Shown here: positions 1 to 9,071 of the stretch, one piece after another | Layout of the letters: every line of letters begins with the position of its first letter | How positions within the stretch are numbered: the stretch's first letter is position 1 | Origin: an uncultured Lachnospiraceae bacterium | Lineage (GTDB): Bacteria; Bacillota; Clostridia; Lachnospirales; Lachnospiraceae | Reading direction: 5' to 3' | Assembly: GCA_947625205.1 (NCBI GenBank) | Contig: CANQNN010000021.1 | Coordinates: 1-45,607, forward strand | DNA length: 45,607 nucleotides | Program-made: the position numbers and the translations under genes | Notes under the pieces: generated by a model | Told to the model about the DNA's origin: nothing | The model's input: only the letters and a program-made list of their open reading frames with translations | The model's database searches: none

Positions 1-72
1 GGAACTACAAAAATGCCGATTTTACGGGCTTTCTGGCGATTATGTAGCTACCAAGTTTAGCGTCTTAACACC
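1..72. other. sequence unrelated to comEC at the left edge
   Basis: The comEC reading frame (minus strand) follows the family up to the conserved LAVSG motif, where Leu-His should follow. From about position 70 leftwards the translation stops resembling ComEC and ends at a stop codon at 40-42. The first ~70 bases therefore look like foreign or rearranged DNA, for example the end of an insertion sequence, or a low-quality contig end. No transposase is visible, so an IS identity is a guess. Confidence 0.35.
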
Positions 73-852
73 GCTGACTGCCAGAATATGAACGATCCCA
101 TTCTGCCTGTACAGCTCCTTAATATCGCTGTCCAGAGAGCCTTTTTCTCCCAGCAGCATCGCTTTTATGACAGAGGCATCCTCCCCTTCAAAGCACGCAT
201 CCGCAAGAAGGGACAGATAATCCCTTATACGGTACAGCTTATCCCTGAAAACATCATATACAAGACTCTGCGCCACACACCTGCAGTTCATGACTCTGCC
301 TTGCTGGCCCATGATCCGGTAATAGTCCGCGGCATCGAACTCTCCGGGATTGGTCGCATGGGTAAACGCGCGGTAACTGCCTTGCATGATAACGAGACTG
401 CCGATATGCGGCAGCGCATCCTTCTCTTTCGCATCCATATAACACAGGACACCGCTGATCTCTTCCGCGCCTTTTTTCAACAATTTTATTCTGTTGTCTT
501 TCCAAAAATCGTGCAGTCTGTGCTGTGAAATCTGATCAGAACCTGATAAGAATTGTTCCAGACTTGAAATATGACTTTCCCTTAGAATTGCCGCCCCGGA
601 TATTGTGATAACCGGCGTTTTACCGCTTGCCGTTTCCTTGTATTGTGCATACGCCACATAACCCGCCACCGTGACCGTCCCGCCGTCGAACTGCACGCCG
701 GCCGGCGCGCCGCGCCCGCGGCACAACGCAATGGCTGCAATAAACGCTGCACAGGCAAACCCTGTAAAGCACAGCGGTCTTCTGATATGAATAAAAGCTA
801 TCCTAATCGCCTCCTCCTGCAGTGAGCAGATCCAGGTTCCGCTCAAACACAT
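40..852 (-). pseudogene. comEC: comEC N-terminal fragment (DNA uptake channel), broken
   Basis: ComEC/Rec2 forms the inner-membrane channel for single-stranded DNA in natural transformation. The fragment shows a first membrane helix (around RPLCFTGFACAAFIAAIAL), the extracellular soluble DUF4131-type region, and the start of the competence domain (GEKGSL, LYRQNGIVHILAVSG). Intact ComEC proteins are usually about 700-800 residues; only about 255 ComEC-like residues are here before an unrelated tail and stop. The start is unclear: the first ATG (850-852) lies inside the upstream GerMN gene with a weak RBS, while the good GGAGGAGG at the GerMN stop is followed only by ATT/ATA. It is the last gene of the comEA-kinase-GerMN cluster. 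Family identity is fairly sure; whether the break is biological or an assembly edge cannot be decided. Confidence 0.65.
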
Positions 853-1771
853 CGCTTAAACTGATCTTCTCGCGATAGGCAATGTTCGTCTCACCGTTTA
901 TGCTGATCTGGACCTTATTGACATTGGACAGCTCCGACAGCGAATTGGTGATAGAATAAATCGTCACCGCCGGATCTACACTGTAGGGCTGCGTCAGGAA
1001 ATCTTCACTTAGGTTTACATAACATATTCCGTCATTGACTGTCACATTGATGATCCTGGTCGCAGGGTTTACCGTGGGATATGCTCCGTCTGAATCGGGT
1101 CCCTCTATCAGTTTCTCCACGACTAACTTCTCCATTGCAATGTTACTGCTGTACACCACATTCCTGCGGTTTTCCACAACAAGCCCCGTTCCGTCCTCGT
1201 CTGCAAAATAAAGAATAAGGTTCGCCTTCTCATAGGCATTGATCTCATTACCCGCATTGTCGATAAACATATCCGGCGACATCGTGCCGATCGTGACGCC
1301 GCTGCTGTCTGTCAGCATCTCTCCCTGCACCGTAAACGACACATAATCTATTCCCTCGATCTGCGTCATCGTTCTGACGATCGCGGCTCTTGTGAGCACT
1401 TCCTTTATGTTGTCCATCTCCCTGTAACGTCCGTCAAAATTCATGGTCAGCTGACCGTTATCAAGCGTATATCCCAGCAACTCAAAGCCCGATGCAAGCG
1501 GCGGCTTATATTCCAGCCTGGACGGGACCTGTGCCAGCTGCCCGAGCAGCTCCTCTATAAGACCTGCGGTATCCTGCGTGGCGCTGACATAGTCGCCGGT
1601 AACTGTTTTTGTCTCTTCATTGTTTATATAAAATATTTTATATGTTGTACCGTTCTCCGGCTGTTCGTCCCGCCCACAGGCAACGCCAAGCAGCACAAAA
1701 GCAGCGCACAGCCATACGATTTTTAATTTATTGTAATATGTCATCTTGATCCTCATTCTGCCTCTTTTCAC
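803..1771 (-). CDS. GerMN-domain lipoprotein
   Basis: 322-residue predicted lipoprotein. The N-terminus has a basic start, a hydrophobic stretch and a lipobox-like LGVAC followed by Gly. The rest reads as two tandem GerMN modules (roughly residues 45-170 and 180-305), as in spore-germination protein GerM and mycobacterial LpqB. It lies 10 bp downstream of the histidine kinase gene and ends at TAG within a strong GGAGGAGG that probably serves comEC. In actinobacteria the GerMN lipoprotein LpqB is encoded next to the MtrAB two-component system and modulates it; the same gene order here suggests, but does not prove, a sensor accessory role. A germination role is the alternative. The internal ATG (MTYYNKLK) is another possible start. 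Confidence 0.8.
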   Translation of the reverse strand: MKRGRMRIKMTYYNKLKIVWLCAAFVLLGVACGRDEQPENGTTYKIFYINNEETKTVTGDYVSATQDTAGLIEELLGQLAQVPSRLEYKPPLASGFELLGYTLDNGQLTMNFDGRYREMDNIKEVLTRAAIVRTMTQIEGIDYVSFTVQGEMLTDSSGVTIGTMSPDMFIDNAGNEINAYEKANLILYFADEDGTGLVVENRRNVVYSSNIAMEKLVVEKLIEGPDSDGAYPTVNPATRIINVTVNDGICYVNLSEDFLTQPYSVDPAVTIYSITNSLSELSNVNKVQISINGETNIAYREKISLSDVFERNLDLLTAGGGD

Positions 1772-1781
1772 GCTATCCGCC

Positions 1782-3284
1782 TCATCCTCCGATATAGGAC
1801 AGCGGTATCTTCACCGTAAAAACAGTTCCTTCACCCTCCGTGCTCTCCGCATTGATAGAACCGTGATGCATCAGCACGGCGTTTCTTGCGATCGCCAGAC
1901 CCAGGCCAGTGCCGCCGATCTCTCTGGAACGCGATTTATCGACCCGGTAAAATCTCTCGTAGATATGATCCAAGGAATCTGCCGGAATACCGATACCGGA
2001 ATCTGCCACCGTCACTGTAAAGAACTGGTGGTCGGCGTCCAGCGTCACCTTGACCCAGCCATGCTCTCTGTTGTATTTGATCGCATTTTCCACCAGATTT
2101 GAAAGGACGAGGGTGATCTTGACTTCGTCCACAGCGGCCGTAACAGGTCTGACGCTCTCATATACAAGCTCCACATCTTTTTTCTGGGCAATAGGTCGCA
2201 GCCGGCGCATGATCAGCTCCACCAGCACATTGATGTCCATCTCTGTGATATTCATATCCGCCACGGTCCGGTCCATTTTAACCAGCGCCAGCAGGTCCGT
2301 TATGATCTTGTCCTCACGTTCGACCTCGGCAGCGATATCTTCCATAAATTCCTGATATAATTCTATCGGGGCGTCTTTCTGGCTGATGAGAGAATCCGCC
2401 AGTACTTTCATGGATGTGATCGGGGTTTTCAGCTCATGGGACACGTTGGATACGAACTCCTGTCGGGAATCATCCAATACCTTCATCCTGCCGAGCACTC
2501 TGTTGAAAGCATCGCCGATATGCTCCGTCTCAATGCAGTCGTTCACACAGATAGGATCATTGGTATACCCCTCCTGCGCGTTGTCAAGCGCAAGCGTTAT
2601 TTTTTCAAAGGGTCTGATCAGAACACGCGCCGCCATGACAGAAGCAACAACGATAGCCAGTATAACGATGGCCTCTATGATCAGGGCCTGACGGCTGAGC
2701 GCATCAAGCGTTGCCATGATACTGTCCGTAGAAGCGCTTACAAGCATGACGCCTCTCACGATTTCCGTTTCTCTCTGAGCATCCTCCAGTTCCCCGGAAG
2801 CAACCGTCTCGGTGATAGGGATCGTCATCTCGATATAACCGTTATCACGGTCATATTTGCTGGCGCTCTCCCCTTTGGCGCAACGCAGCACTTCCTCGGA
2901 GATGATCGTCTTATTTTCACTGATCCCATAAGTGTCCTTAACGATACGCAGATCGCTGTTGATAACCATGACACGCCCGTCATAGAGCGTGGACAGCTGA
3001 TTGATCTCCGCATTGATCACCTCGGACGAGGTGTCCTGCAGATAATGGTAAGTGATCAGATGATTTGCCAGAATACGCAGCTGCGTGGTGATATCGGAGG
3101 TTCTGATACTGACCGCACGCTGCTCATAATTCTGAAGGATCGCATAACGCATACTGACACAGGGAATCAGTCCGACAATAAGCAGTAGCAGAAAGATTCT
3201 CGTTTTCAGACTTCTTAAGAATGTAAATTTATGTAAAATTTTTTTAAGCAAAGTAATAGCCAACACCCCATTTAGTCCGTACAT
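1782..3284 (-). CDS. membrane sensor histidine kinase
   Basis: 500-residue OmpR-family partner kinase. Order: membrane helix (~residues 30-48), extracellular sensor of about 150 residues, second helix (~201-222), HAMP, dimerisation/phosphoacceptor motif VSHELKTP with His283, N box NLVENAIKYN (ending N405), G1 DSGIGIP, F box YERFYRVDK and G2 GGTGLGLAIA. This is a WalK/PhoR-like arrangement. It follows the response regulator with a 41-bp overlap if the ATG at 3284 is used; no good RBS precedes that ATG, so a later TTG near 3250 is possible. The downstream GerMN lipoprotein may sense or transmit an envelope signal to it. The activating signal is unknown. Confidence 0.92.
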   Translation of the reverse strand: MYGLNGVLAITLLKKILHKFTFLRSLKTRIFLLLLIVGLIPCVSMRYAILQNYEQRAVSIRTSDITTQLRILANHLITYHYLQDTSSEVINAEINQLSTLYDGRVMVINSDLRIVKDTYGISENKTIISEEVLRCAKGESASKYDRDNGYIEMTIPITETVASGELEDAQRETEIVRGVMLVSASTDSIMATLDALSRQALIIEAIVILAIVVASVMAARVLIRPFEKITLALDNAQEGYTNDPICVNDCIETEHIGDAFNRVLGRMKVLDDSRQEFVSNVSHELKTPITSMKVLADSLISQKDAPIELYQEFMEDIAAEVEREDKIITDLLALVKMDRTVADMNITEMDINVLVELIMRRLRPIAQKKDVELVYESVRPVTAAVDEVKITLVLSNLVENAIKYNREHGWVKVTLDADHQFFTVTVADSGIGIPADSLDHIYERFYRVDKSRSREIGGTGLGLAIARNAVLMHHGSINAESTEGEGTVFTVKIPLSYIGG

Positions 3285-3930
3285 ACACCGGTTCCGAAGG
3301 CGTATTCTCGATCTTCTCCCGCAGCCTTCTAATATGTACGTCTACCGTTCTGACGTCTCCCGGATAGTCATTGCCCCACACAAGCTGAAGCAGCTTCTCG
3401 CGGCTGTAGACCTTACCCGGATTCTTCATCAGCAGTTCCAGTACTTCAAACTCCTTGGCGGTCAGATTGATCTCTTTTCCTTCGATGTTCGCCCGCCTGC
3501 CGTCACAGTCTAAGCGCACGCCGCCCATTTCGACCACATTTGAAACTTCCTTAGGCTGCTCCTTCCGAGCGGTGCGTCTGATGATCGCCTTGATGCGCGC
3601 CTTGACCTCGAGAATATTAAACGGTTTGGTGATATAGTCGTCAGCCCCGTAATCAAGTCCGAGTATCTTGTCCATATCATCACCCTTTGCAGTTAACATA
3701 ACTATTGGAGTGTTGGAAAACTCCCGTATCTGCTGACACACCTCGAATCCCGTCATCTTTGGAAGCATCACATCCAGAAGGATCATGTCGTACGCATTCT
3801 GCCTTGCCAGCGCAAGCGCTTCCTCACCGTCATAGGCGCAATCCACTTCCATGCCATCCTGCTCCAGACTGAACCGGATCCCTTTTACGATCAGCTTCTC
3901 ATCGTCAACCACTAATATTCTCTGTCCCAT
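3244..3930 (-). CDS. OmpR/WalR-family response regulator
   Basis: 228 residues: receiver domain with the acidic pair DD (residues 9-10), phosphoacceptor D53 in LLDVMLP, the switch region MLTAKGDD, and KPFN, followed by a winged-helix DNA-binding domain ending VRTKWGVGYYFA, the typical OmpR/PhoB ending. It is the cognate partner of the overlapping kinase gene downstream. Similarity to WalR/YycF or MtrA-type regulators is evident, but the rest of a wal operon (walH/I, htrA-like protease) is absent, so I do not assign walR. It sits 12 bp downstream of comEA. Confidence 0.93.
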   Translation of the reverse strand: MGQRILVVDDEKLIVKGIRFSLEQDGMEVDCAYDGEEALALARQNAYDMILLDVMLPKMTGFEVCQQIREFSNTPIVMLTAKGDDMDKILGLDYGADDYITKPFNILEVKARIKAIIRRTARKEQPKEVSNVVEMGGVRLDCDGRRANIEGKEINLTAKEFEVLELLMKNPGKVYSREKLLQLVWGNDYPGDVRTVDVHIRRLREKIENTPSEPVYVRTKWGVGYYFA

Positions 3931-3942
3931 CCCTCATACCGC

Positions 3943-4698
3943 CTAATTTATTTTAATACTGTCTTTTATTTTCTCGTAAGTTCCTTCCTTGATACCGCTC
4001 ACGTTCTTGATCTCTTCAACCGAAGCGAACGCACCGTTCTGCTGCCTGTACGCCACGATCGCCGCTGCCCTTACGGCGCCTATCCCGGGTATATTGCATA
4101 GTTCAGCCTCCGAGGCGGTGTTAATGTTGATCCGGCCGTCAGATACATTGCCGCGCCCGCCGTATCCTGCATCCTGCGCTATATCTTCCTGTTCACCCCG
4201 GGCATAACCGCCCTGTGCTGCCATATCATCCGGCGCCCCGGTGATTCCAAACTCCGCCCCGCCGTCGTATTCGGCGGACAGACTGCCCGTTTGCGCAAGC
4301 GTGGGAATGACAAGCCTGACCCCGTCGGACAGCCGCCCGGCTTGGTTTACATAACTCTCGTCCGCATCTGCCGTAAATCCGCCGGCTGCTTTGACAGCCT
4401 CATGTACTCTGCTGCCCGCAGGCAGTTCATACACATCCGGTTTCTCCACCGCTCCGCACACATGCACAAAAATCGTCTGCGGTTCGCTGTCCGAAGGCGC
4501 TTTCTCCGGCAGGGCCTCCTCGCACGAAGCTTCCTCCTTGCGCAAATCCTCCCCTTCCCATGCGTCTTCCCGCTCCGCCCCGGCAGCCTCCGTCCCGCTC
4601 CCAATAGCGGTATCCTCCAGGACAAGCTGCTCCCGGCGGGTGCACCCGCACAGCATGAGGGCGATAATAAATATGATCATCTTTGAAATCTTATACAT
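3943..4698 (-). CDS. comEA: ComEA-like DNA-binding protein (lipoprotein-type N-terminus)
   Basis: 251 residues. ComEA binds incoming double-stranded DNA at the outer face of the membrane and hands it to ComEC. The start at 4698 is chosen because GGAAAGG lies 7 bases upstream; an upstream ATG at 4761 has no such site. The N-terminus is hydrophobic and ends LMLCGCTRR, which suggests a lipobox, whereas B. subtilis ComEA has an uncleaved helix. An acidic linker follows, then an SLBB domain (IFVHVCGAVEKPDVYEL...) and a C-terminal double helix-hairpin-helix (ININTASEAELCNIPGIG). It heads the cluster ending in broken comEC; no comEB lies between. Confidence 0.9.
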   Translation of the reverse strand: MYKISKMIIFIIALMLCGCTRREQLVLEDTAIGSGTEAAGAEREDAWEGEDLRKEEASCEEALPEKAPSDSEPQTIFVHVCGAVEKPDVYELPAGSRVHEAVKAAGGFTADADESYVNQAGRLSDGVRLVIPTLAQTGSLSAEYDGGAEFGITGAPDDMAAQGGYARGEQEDIAQDAGYGGRGNVSDGRININTASEAELCNIPGIGAVRAAAIVAYRQQNGAFASVEEIKNVSGIKEGTYEKIKDSIKIN

Positions 4699-4779
4699 AG
4701 TTTTCCTTTCCGAACCGGTTTCGTTCGTCAAGGAAGCTCCCGCTATGCACTGTGTTTCCATTGTAAAATAAATTGCGCC

Positions 4780-5211
4780 TTATGTCCACTTAAAAATCAC
4801 AATTCCGGCGACAGTCACGCCCATACCGATGATCTTACGCATTTCAAGCGGCTGCTTTTCCACGCCGAACATACCGAACAGCTCAATAATATAAGCCACC
4901 ATAAGCTGCGCGGTCACGATGAGCATGACCGCTCTCGCCGGCCCCAGCATCTCCATGCCCTTGATGACCGTGTACGTGATAAAGGCGCCGATCGCCCCGC
5001 CAAGAAGCATGTACTTCGGTTCCACCTTCCAAAGCGTTGCGAAGGAAGACCGGTCCGTGACAAGCCATGCCGCCAGACAGACCAGCAGCGCCGTAAACTG
5101 CACAAAAGCGTTGGCGACCCAGATACCGGACGTTTTCGTCACCTGCGTATTAAATACCCCCTGAACGCTCATAAGCGCGCCCGACAGAAGCGCGATCAAA
5201 AATCCAAACAT
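4780..5211 (-). CDS. YdcZ/DUF606-type DMT membrane protein
   Basis: 143-residue hydrophobic protein with four to five predicted helices, matching the small EamA/DMT-superfamily YdcZ (DUF606) proteins: N-terminal GALMSVQGVFNTQ and C-terminal GMGVTVAGIVIFKW are characteristic. The start at 5211 has AGAAAGGGG upstream; a longer open frame to 5433 has Arg-rich, non-membrane sequence and crosses the terminator at 5251-5279, so it is rejected. Substrate unknown. It lies between that terminator and comEA, so it may head the competence transcription unit. Confidence 0.8.
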   Translation of the reverse strand: MFGFLIALLSGALMSVQGVFNTQVTKTSGIWVANAFVQFTALLVCLAAWLVTDRSSFATLWKVEPKYMLLGGAIGAFITYTVIKGMEMLGPARAVMLIVTAQLMVAYIIELFGMFGVEKQPLEMRKIIGMGVTVAGIVIFKWT

Positions 5212-5250
5212 AATGTACCCCTTTCTATGCTGCGGACAGAATAACTGACA

Positions 5251-5279
5251 TATAAAAAGAGAACGGTTTATCCGTTCTC
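5251..5279 (-). terminator. rho-independent terminator after the arginine operon
   Basis: Perfect 8-bp stem (GAGAACGG at 5259-5266 with CCGTTCTC at 5272-5279), 5-base loop, and on the minus strand a following TTTTTATA run. It lies 36 bp past the stop of the solute-binding protein gene and closes that unit. Confidence 0.85.
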
Positions 5280-5314
5280 CTTTATCATATCCATTACATC
5301 CTGTAAATATACAT

Positions 5315-6889
5315 TTACGCGGCGCCGTCCCCATCGTCTTCTGCGCTGTCTTCGCTGTCCTCGTTCTCTGCACCGTCTTCGGCCGTCTCCTCCTCAGTTG
5401 TCTCCTCCGGCACGTCAATATATTCTTCCTCATACTGCCCGCCGACCACCTGCGACATGATCTTTTCGGACAACGCCTTTAGATCCCTGTTGGCGTCCCC
5501 GCCGTCCCATATTCTGGCGAACGTAATCTCCAGCTCCACCCAGAAATTACTTGTCTCGATCATCTTCGGCATCGGAACGGAGCACATATATTCCTGTAAA
5601 AAAGCCTCCTTATCCGGAGCGCTGTACGTATCGCCGCTGTCATATACGGGCAGCTTGCCCGTCCTCTCATAAAGCGTGTCTGTGGCGCGCTCTGTCAGAT
5701 AGGCCGCAAACTCATTCGCCATATCCTTTTTCACGGAATAGCCGTTGACGACAACGCACTGGGTCACAGAAAGGGATGCAGATCCCAGCTCACCGCTCAC
5801 ATCGGGCATCATGGAAACGCCATACTCATAAGCAAAATTTCCTTCCGCCGCAGCCGTCTCGATTTTCTTTAGCGCATCCGTTGTCGCTACCGTGTACACG
5901 ATCTTTCCGTCCATAAAATCCTGCAACACGCCATCATAGCTGATCTCCGTAGTATCTATGGAAAAGAACTGATTCAGGTTCTGGTACACTCTCATGCAGC
6001 GGATCGCATTCTCGTTATAGATATGAATGGAATCCGAGCGGTCGCCGTCCCTGCCGCCTACGTCGATGGAATCTCCCACAAAGAAATAGTTGTAGAAAAT
6101 ATCGGACACATCCCATTTAAAGACTGCCTCCACCTGCTCCGGCGCATCATACACATCGGCAAACTCCAGAATATCATCTATTGTCTCGGGCAGCGCCTGC
6201 TCCACTCTCTGCGCCACATCCTCCTCGGAGATCATATCTTCCGACGCATCATCCTGTGAGCCTTCAATGCTTTCTTCGGGTTCACCGCCGTCATCCAGAT
6301 CCTCCTGCACTTCCATAGCGGCAGCGGCATCGTTCTCCGCCTCGATCTGCGCCCTGGCCCAGTCCTTCAGGTAAGTCTCGTTATATAAGAGACAGCTTGT
6401 CTCAAAATAAAAGGGATAACCTATCTGTCTGTCATGATATGTCACCGCCCTGACCGCTGTCTCCGGAAAGATCTCATCCAACGGCTTTGTGTCTTCCGGC
6501 GGACGTACCCCGGATGCAAGCCCCGCCAGATACGCTTTCTCCAGAGAATCGTTGCTTACGATATAAAGGTCAGGCATCTCTTCCGCATTCAGGGAAGCCT
6601 GGTTTAACGTTTCAAGATATTCCCGTCCCGGCGTATAGACCGGGATCACCCGGACATCGCTCTGATATTCACCGTATGATACCGCCACACTGTTCAGATA
6701 ATCCGTCAGCGCTTCATCCGTGTACCACAGATACAGCGTTTCTCTATGTCCGAAGAGAGAATCATCCTCTGCTGCCTCTTCCGCATTCCGGCTGACACTG
6801 ATACCGAGCATCCCGACTCCGTAAATGCCGCCTGCACACAGCGCAACGACCAGAATCATCATCAATCTTTTTTTCAGGGTCACTGTCAT
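5315..6889 (-). CDS. membrane-anchored family-1 extracellular solute-binding protein
   Basis: 524 residues. A basic N-terminus and one hydrophobic segment (~residues 9-32) without a lipobox cysteine suggest a signal anchor rather than a lipoprotein. The body resembles family-1 (sugar-type) ABC substrate-binding proteins (YLWYTDEALTDYLNSVAVSY..., PDLYIVSNDSLE, IGYPFYFETSCLLYNE, SVTQCVVVNGYSVKK). Two very acidic low-complexity stretches are odd: one at ~185-235 and a C-terminal Glu/Asp tail. No permease or ATPase gene is nearby. Its ATG overlaps the argD stop by 4 bp (ATGA), which implies translational coupling to the arginine operon. The ligand is unknown. Confidence 0.75.
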   Translation of the reverse strand: MTVTLKKRLMMILVVALCAGGIYGVGMLGISVSRNAEEAAEDDSLFGHRETLYLWYTDEALTDYLNSVAVSYGEYQSDVRVIPVYTPGREYLETLNQASLNAEEMPDLYIVSNDSLEKAYLAGLASGVRPPEDTKPLDEIFPETAVRAVTYHDRQIGYPFYFETSCLLYNETYLKDWARAQIEAENDAAAAMEVQEDLDDGGEPEESIEGSQDDASEDMISEEDVAQRVEQALPETIDDILEFADVYDAPEQVEAVFKWDVSDIFYNYFFVGDSIDVGGRDGDRSDSIHIYNENAIRCMRVYQNLNQFFSIDTTEISYDGVLQDFMDGKIVYTVATTDALKKIETAAAEGNFAYEYGVSMMPDVSGELGSASLSVTQCVVVNGYSVKKDMANEFAAYLTERATDTLYERTGKLPVYDSGDTYSAPDKEAFLQEYMCSVPMPKMIETSNFWVELEITFARIWDGGDANRDLKALSEKIMSQVVGGQYEEEYIDVPEETTEEETAEDGAENEDSEDSAEDDGDGAA

Positions 6890-8100
6890 ACTCCTTCTAT
6901 AACTACCTGGTTTATGCTCTCCCGCAGAATCGATATCATCTCATCCACATGTTCTTTTGTGATCACAAGCGGCGGCACAAACCTGATAATATCCGCGCCC
7001 GCATTGATAAGCACCAGCCCTTTGTCCATAGCTGCGCTGATGATATCTCCCACAGGTCTGTCAAAGACAAGCCCCTGCATCAGTCCCACGCCGCGTCTTG
7101 TCCTGATACAGTCATACGCTGCGGCAAGCTCATCCAGACATTTTTCGAGATAAGCGCCGACCGTGCGCACGTTCTCAAGCACATCCATCCTGTCAAACAG
7201 TTCGATCACTTTACAAACCGCTGCGCAGGCAAGTGGATTGCCGCCGTAAGTAGTGCCGTGGTCTCCTGCCTCGAGCGAATGAGCCGCCACCTCTTCCGTC
7301 ATCAGGAAAGCGCCTACGGGAACACCGCAGCCGAGCGCCTTGGCAGTCGTCATCACATCCGGCTTCACACCGTACCGCTGCCATGCGAACATCTCACCGG
7401 TGCGCCCCATGCCGCACTGGACCTCATCCAGCATCATCAGAATACCTCTCTCGTCACAGAGCGCGCGCACGCCCCGCATAAATTCCTCTGTCGCCGGATA
7501 CAGTCCGCCTTCTCCCTGTACGGTCTCAAAGAGGATCGCGCAAGTCTTATCGGTGATCTGCTTCTTCACACTGTCAAGATCATTGAGTGCGGCGAATCTG
7601 ATATTGCCTATCATCGGCTCAAACGGCGCGCGGTAATGGGGATTGCCCGTCACAGACAGCGCGCCCATCGTTCTGCCGTGAAAAGAATGCTCCATAGCGA
7701 TGATCTCGTGATCCGTCCTGCCATCCTTTAGAAAAGCATACTTTCTCGCGGTCTTGATGGCCCCCTCGACCGCCTCGGCGCCGCTGTTGGTAAAGAATAC
7801 CCGGTCCATTCCGGAAATACGCTTTAACCCCTTAGCCGCTTCAATGGCAGGCTTGTTGTAATAATAATTCGATGTGTGAATGATCCTGTCGATCTGCTCC
7901 TTTAGAGCATCGTTATATTCCTTATTAGCGTACCCCAGTGCAAACACGGCGATTCCGGACACGAAATCCAGATATTCCCTGCCGTCCATATCATAAAGGC
8001 GCACGCCCTCTCCCCTTTCAAATACGACCTGATAACGGTTGTACGTATGCAGCAGTGCCTGCTCAGCCTCATCAATATAATCCTGCATCATCTGACTCAT
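6886..8100 (-). CDS. argD: acetylornithine aminotransferase
   Basis: 404-residue class-III PLP aminotransferase that converts N-acetylglutamate semialdehyde to N2-acetylornithine. Visible family signatures: FVSGIAVFALGYAN, FTNSGAEAVEGAIKTAR, FHGRTMGALS, MLDEVQCGMGRTG and the PLP lysine in TTAKALGCGVPVG. Length is normal. It follows argB by 34 bp and overlaps the solute-binding protein gene by 4 bp. The substrate could also be succinyldiaminopimelate (DapC activity), as for many ArgD proteins, but the arg context favours arginine. Confidence 0.95.
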   Translation of the reverse strand: MSQMMQDYIDEAEQALLHTYNRYQVVFERGEGVRLYDMDGREYLDFVSGIAVFALGYANKEYNDALKEQIDRIIHTSNYYYNKPAIEAAKGLKRISGMDRVFFTNSGAEAVEGAIKTARKYAFLKDGRTDHEIIAMEHSFHGRTMGALSVTGNPHYRAPFEPMIGNIRFAALNDLDSVKKQITDKTCAILFETVQGEGGLYPATEEFMRGVRALCDERGILMMLDEVQCGMGRTGEMFAWQRYGVKPDVMTTAKALGCGVPVGAFLMTEEVAAHSLEAGDHGTTYGGNPLACAAVCKVIELFDRMDVLENVRTVGAYLEKCLDELAAAYDCIRTRRGVGLMQGLVFDRPVGDIISAAMDKGLVLINAGADIIRFVPPLVITKEHVDEMISILRESINQVVIEGV

Positions 8101-8134
8101 AATCTGTCCCTGACTTTCCTTTTTTGCTGTACCG

Positions 8135-9034
8135 TCACCCCACCGTCAGCGTCTTATCCCCATCCGCTATAATGGCAGTGCCGATACCTTTGTCCGTAAA
8201 TATCTCCAGAAGCAGACAGTGGGCGATCCTGCCGTCCAGAATATGCACCCTGTTGACCCCCTGTCTGATAGCGTCCGTACAGTTACTTAGCTTCGGCAGC
8301 ATACCGCCGCCGATACACCCGCTGCCGATCAGTTCATCCGCCTGTGATACCGTCAGTCTGGAAATAAAGCTTCCCTTGTCGTTAATGTCCTTATACAGAC
8401 CCTCGATATCGGTCAGGAAAACGAGCTTATCCGCGCCTACCGCCTTGGCAATAGCGCACGCCGCATCGTCCGCATTGATGTTGTAAGTCACATAATCTTT
8501 GTCCAGACCGGTCGGCGCTACAATGGGCAGAAAATCTTTTTCCAGAAGATCGTACAGCACCTTGGGGTCAACACTCACAATGTCACCCACATATCCGATA
8601 TCCTCGCCGTCCGGACGCTTCTTTACACACTGTAAGAGTCCTGCATCCTTGCCGCTGATACCGACCGCGCGAACCCCCAGCTCTTCCACCATTCTGACAA
8701 GGTTTTTGTTGACCTTGTTTAAGACCATCTCGGCGATCTCCATCGTCTCATCGTCCGTCACGCGAAGCCCGTTTACAAACCGGGCCTCTTTGCCGACCCT
8801 GCCGACCCACCGGCTGATCTCCTTACCGCCGCCGTGCACGATGATAGGTTTAAAACCTACCAGCTTAAGAAGCGTCACGTCCTTGATGACATTCTTCTGC
8901 AGCTCCTCGTTGCTCATGGCGCTGCCGCCATACTTGACAACGATGATCTTGCGGTTGAATTTCTGAATATAGGGAAGCGCCTCGATCAGCACCTCCGCCT
9001 TGCTCAGTATTTTATCCATTTCATTCTGTTCCAT
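8135..9034 (-). CDS. argB: acetylglutamate kinase
   Basis: 299-residue amino acid kinase that phosphorylates N-acetylglutamate, the second step of arginine synthesis. Signatures: [10 protein letters not shown] near the N-terminus, [34 protein letters not shown] and [10 protein letters not shown]. The length and N-terminal helix ([22 protein letters not shown]) fit the arginine-sensitive hexameric ArgB type, so feedback inhibition by arginine is likely by family. It lies between argJ and argD in one direction. Confidence 0.96.
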   Translation of the reverse strand: MEQNEMDKILSKAEVLIEALPYIQKFNRKIIVVKYGGSAMSNEELQKNVIKDVTLLKLVGFKPIIVHGGGKEISRWVGRVGKEARFVNGLRVTDDETMEIAEMVLNKVNKNLVRMVEELGVRAVGISGKDAGLLQCVKKRPDGEDIGYVGDIVSVDPKVLYDLLEKDFLPIVAPTGLDKDYVTYNINADDAACAIAKAVGADKLVFLTDIEGLYKDINDKGSFISRLTVSQADELIGSGCIGGGMLPKLSNCTDAIRQGVNRVHILDGRIAHCLLLEIFTDKGIGTAIIADGDKTLTVG

Positions 9035-9071
9035 GCCGTCTACCTTCTATCACTTTTTTTGCTTCAACTTC

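Noticed and set aside
5212..5433. Longer start for the YdcZ-like gene
   Set aside because: The extension is Arg-rich, lacks a helix and spans the terminator at 5251-5279; a good RBS exists at 5211.
7255..7275. Short match to a cobalamin-riboswitch box (GGTCTCCTGCC)
   Set aside because: It lies inside argD coding sequence, without other riboswitch elements and far from the cobalamin genes.
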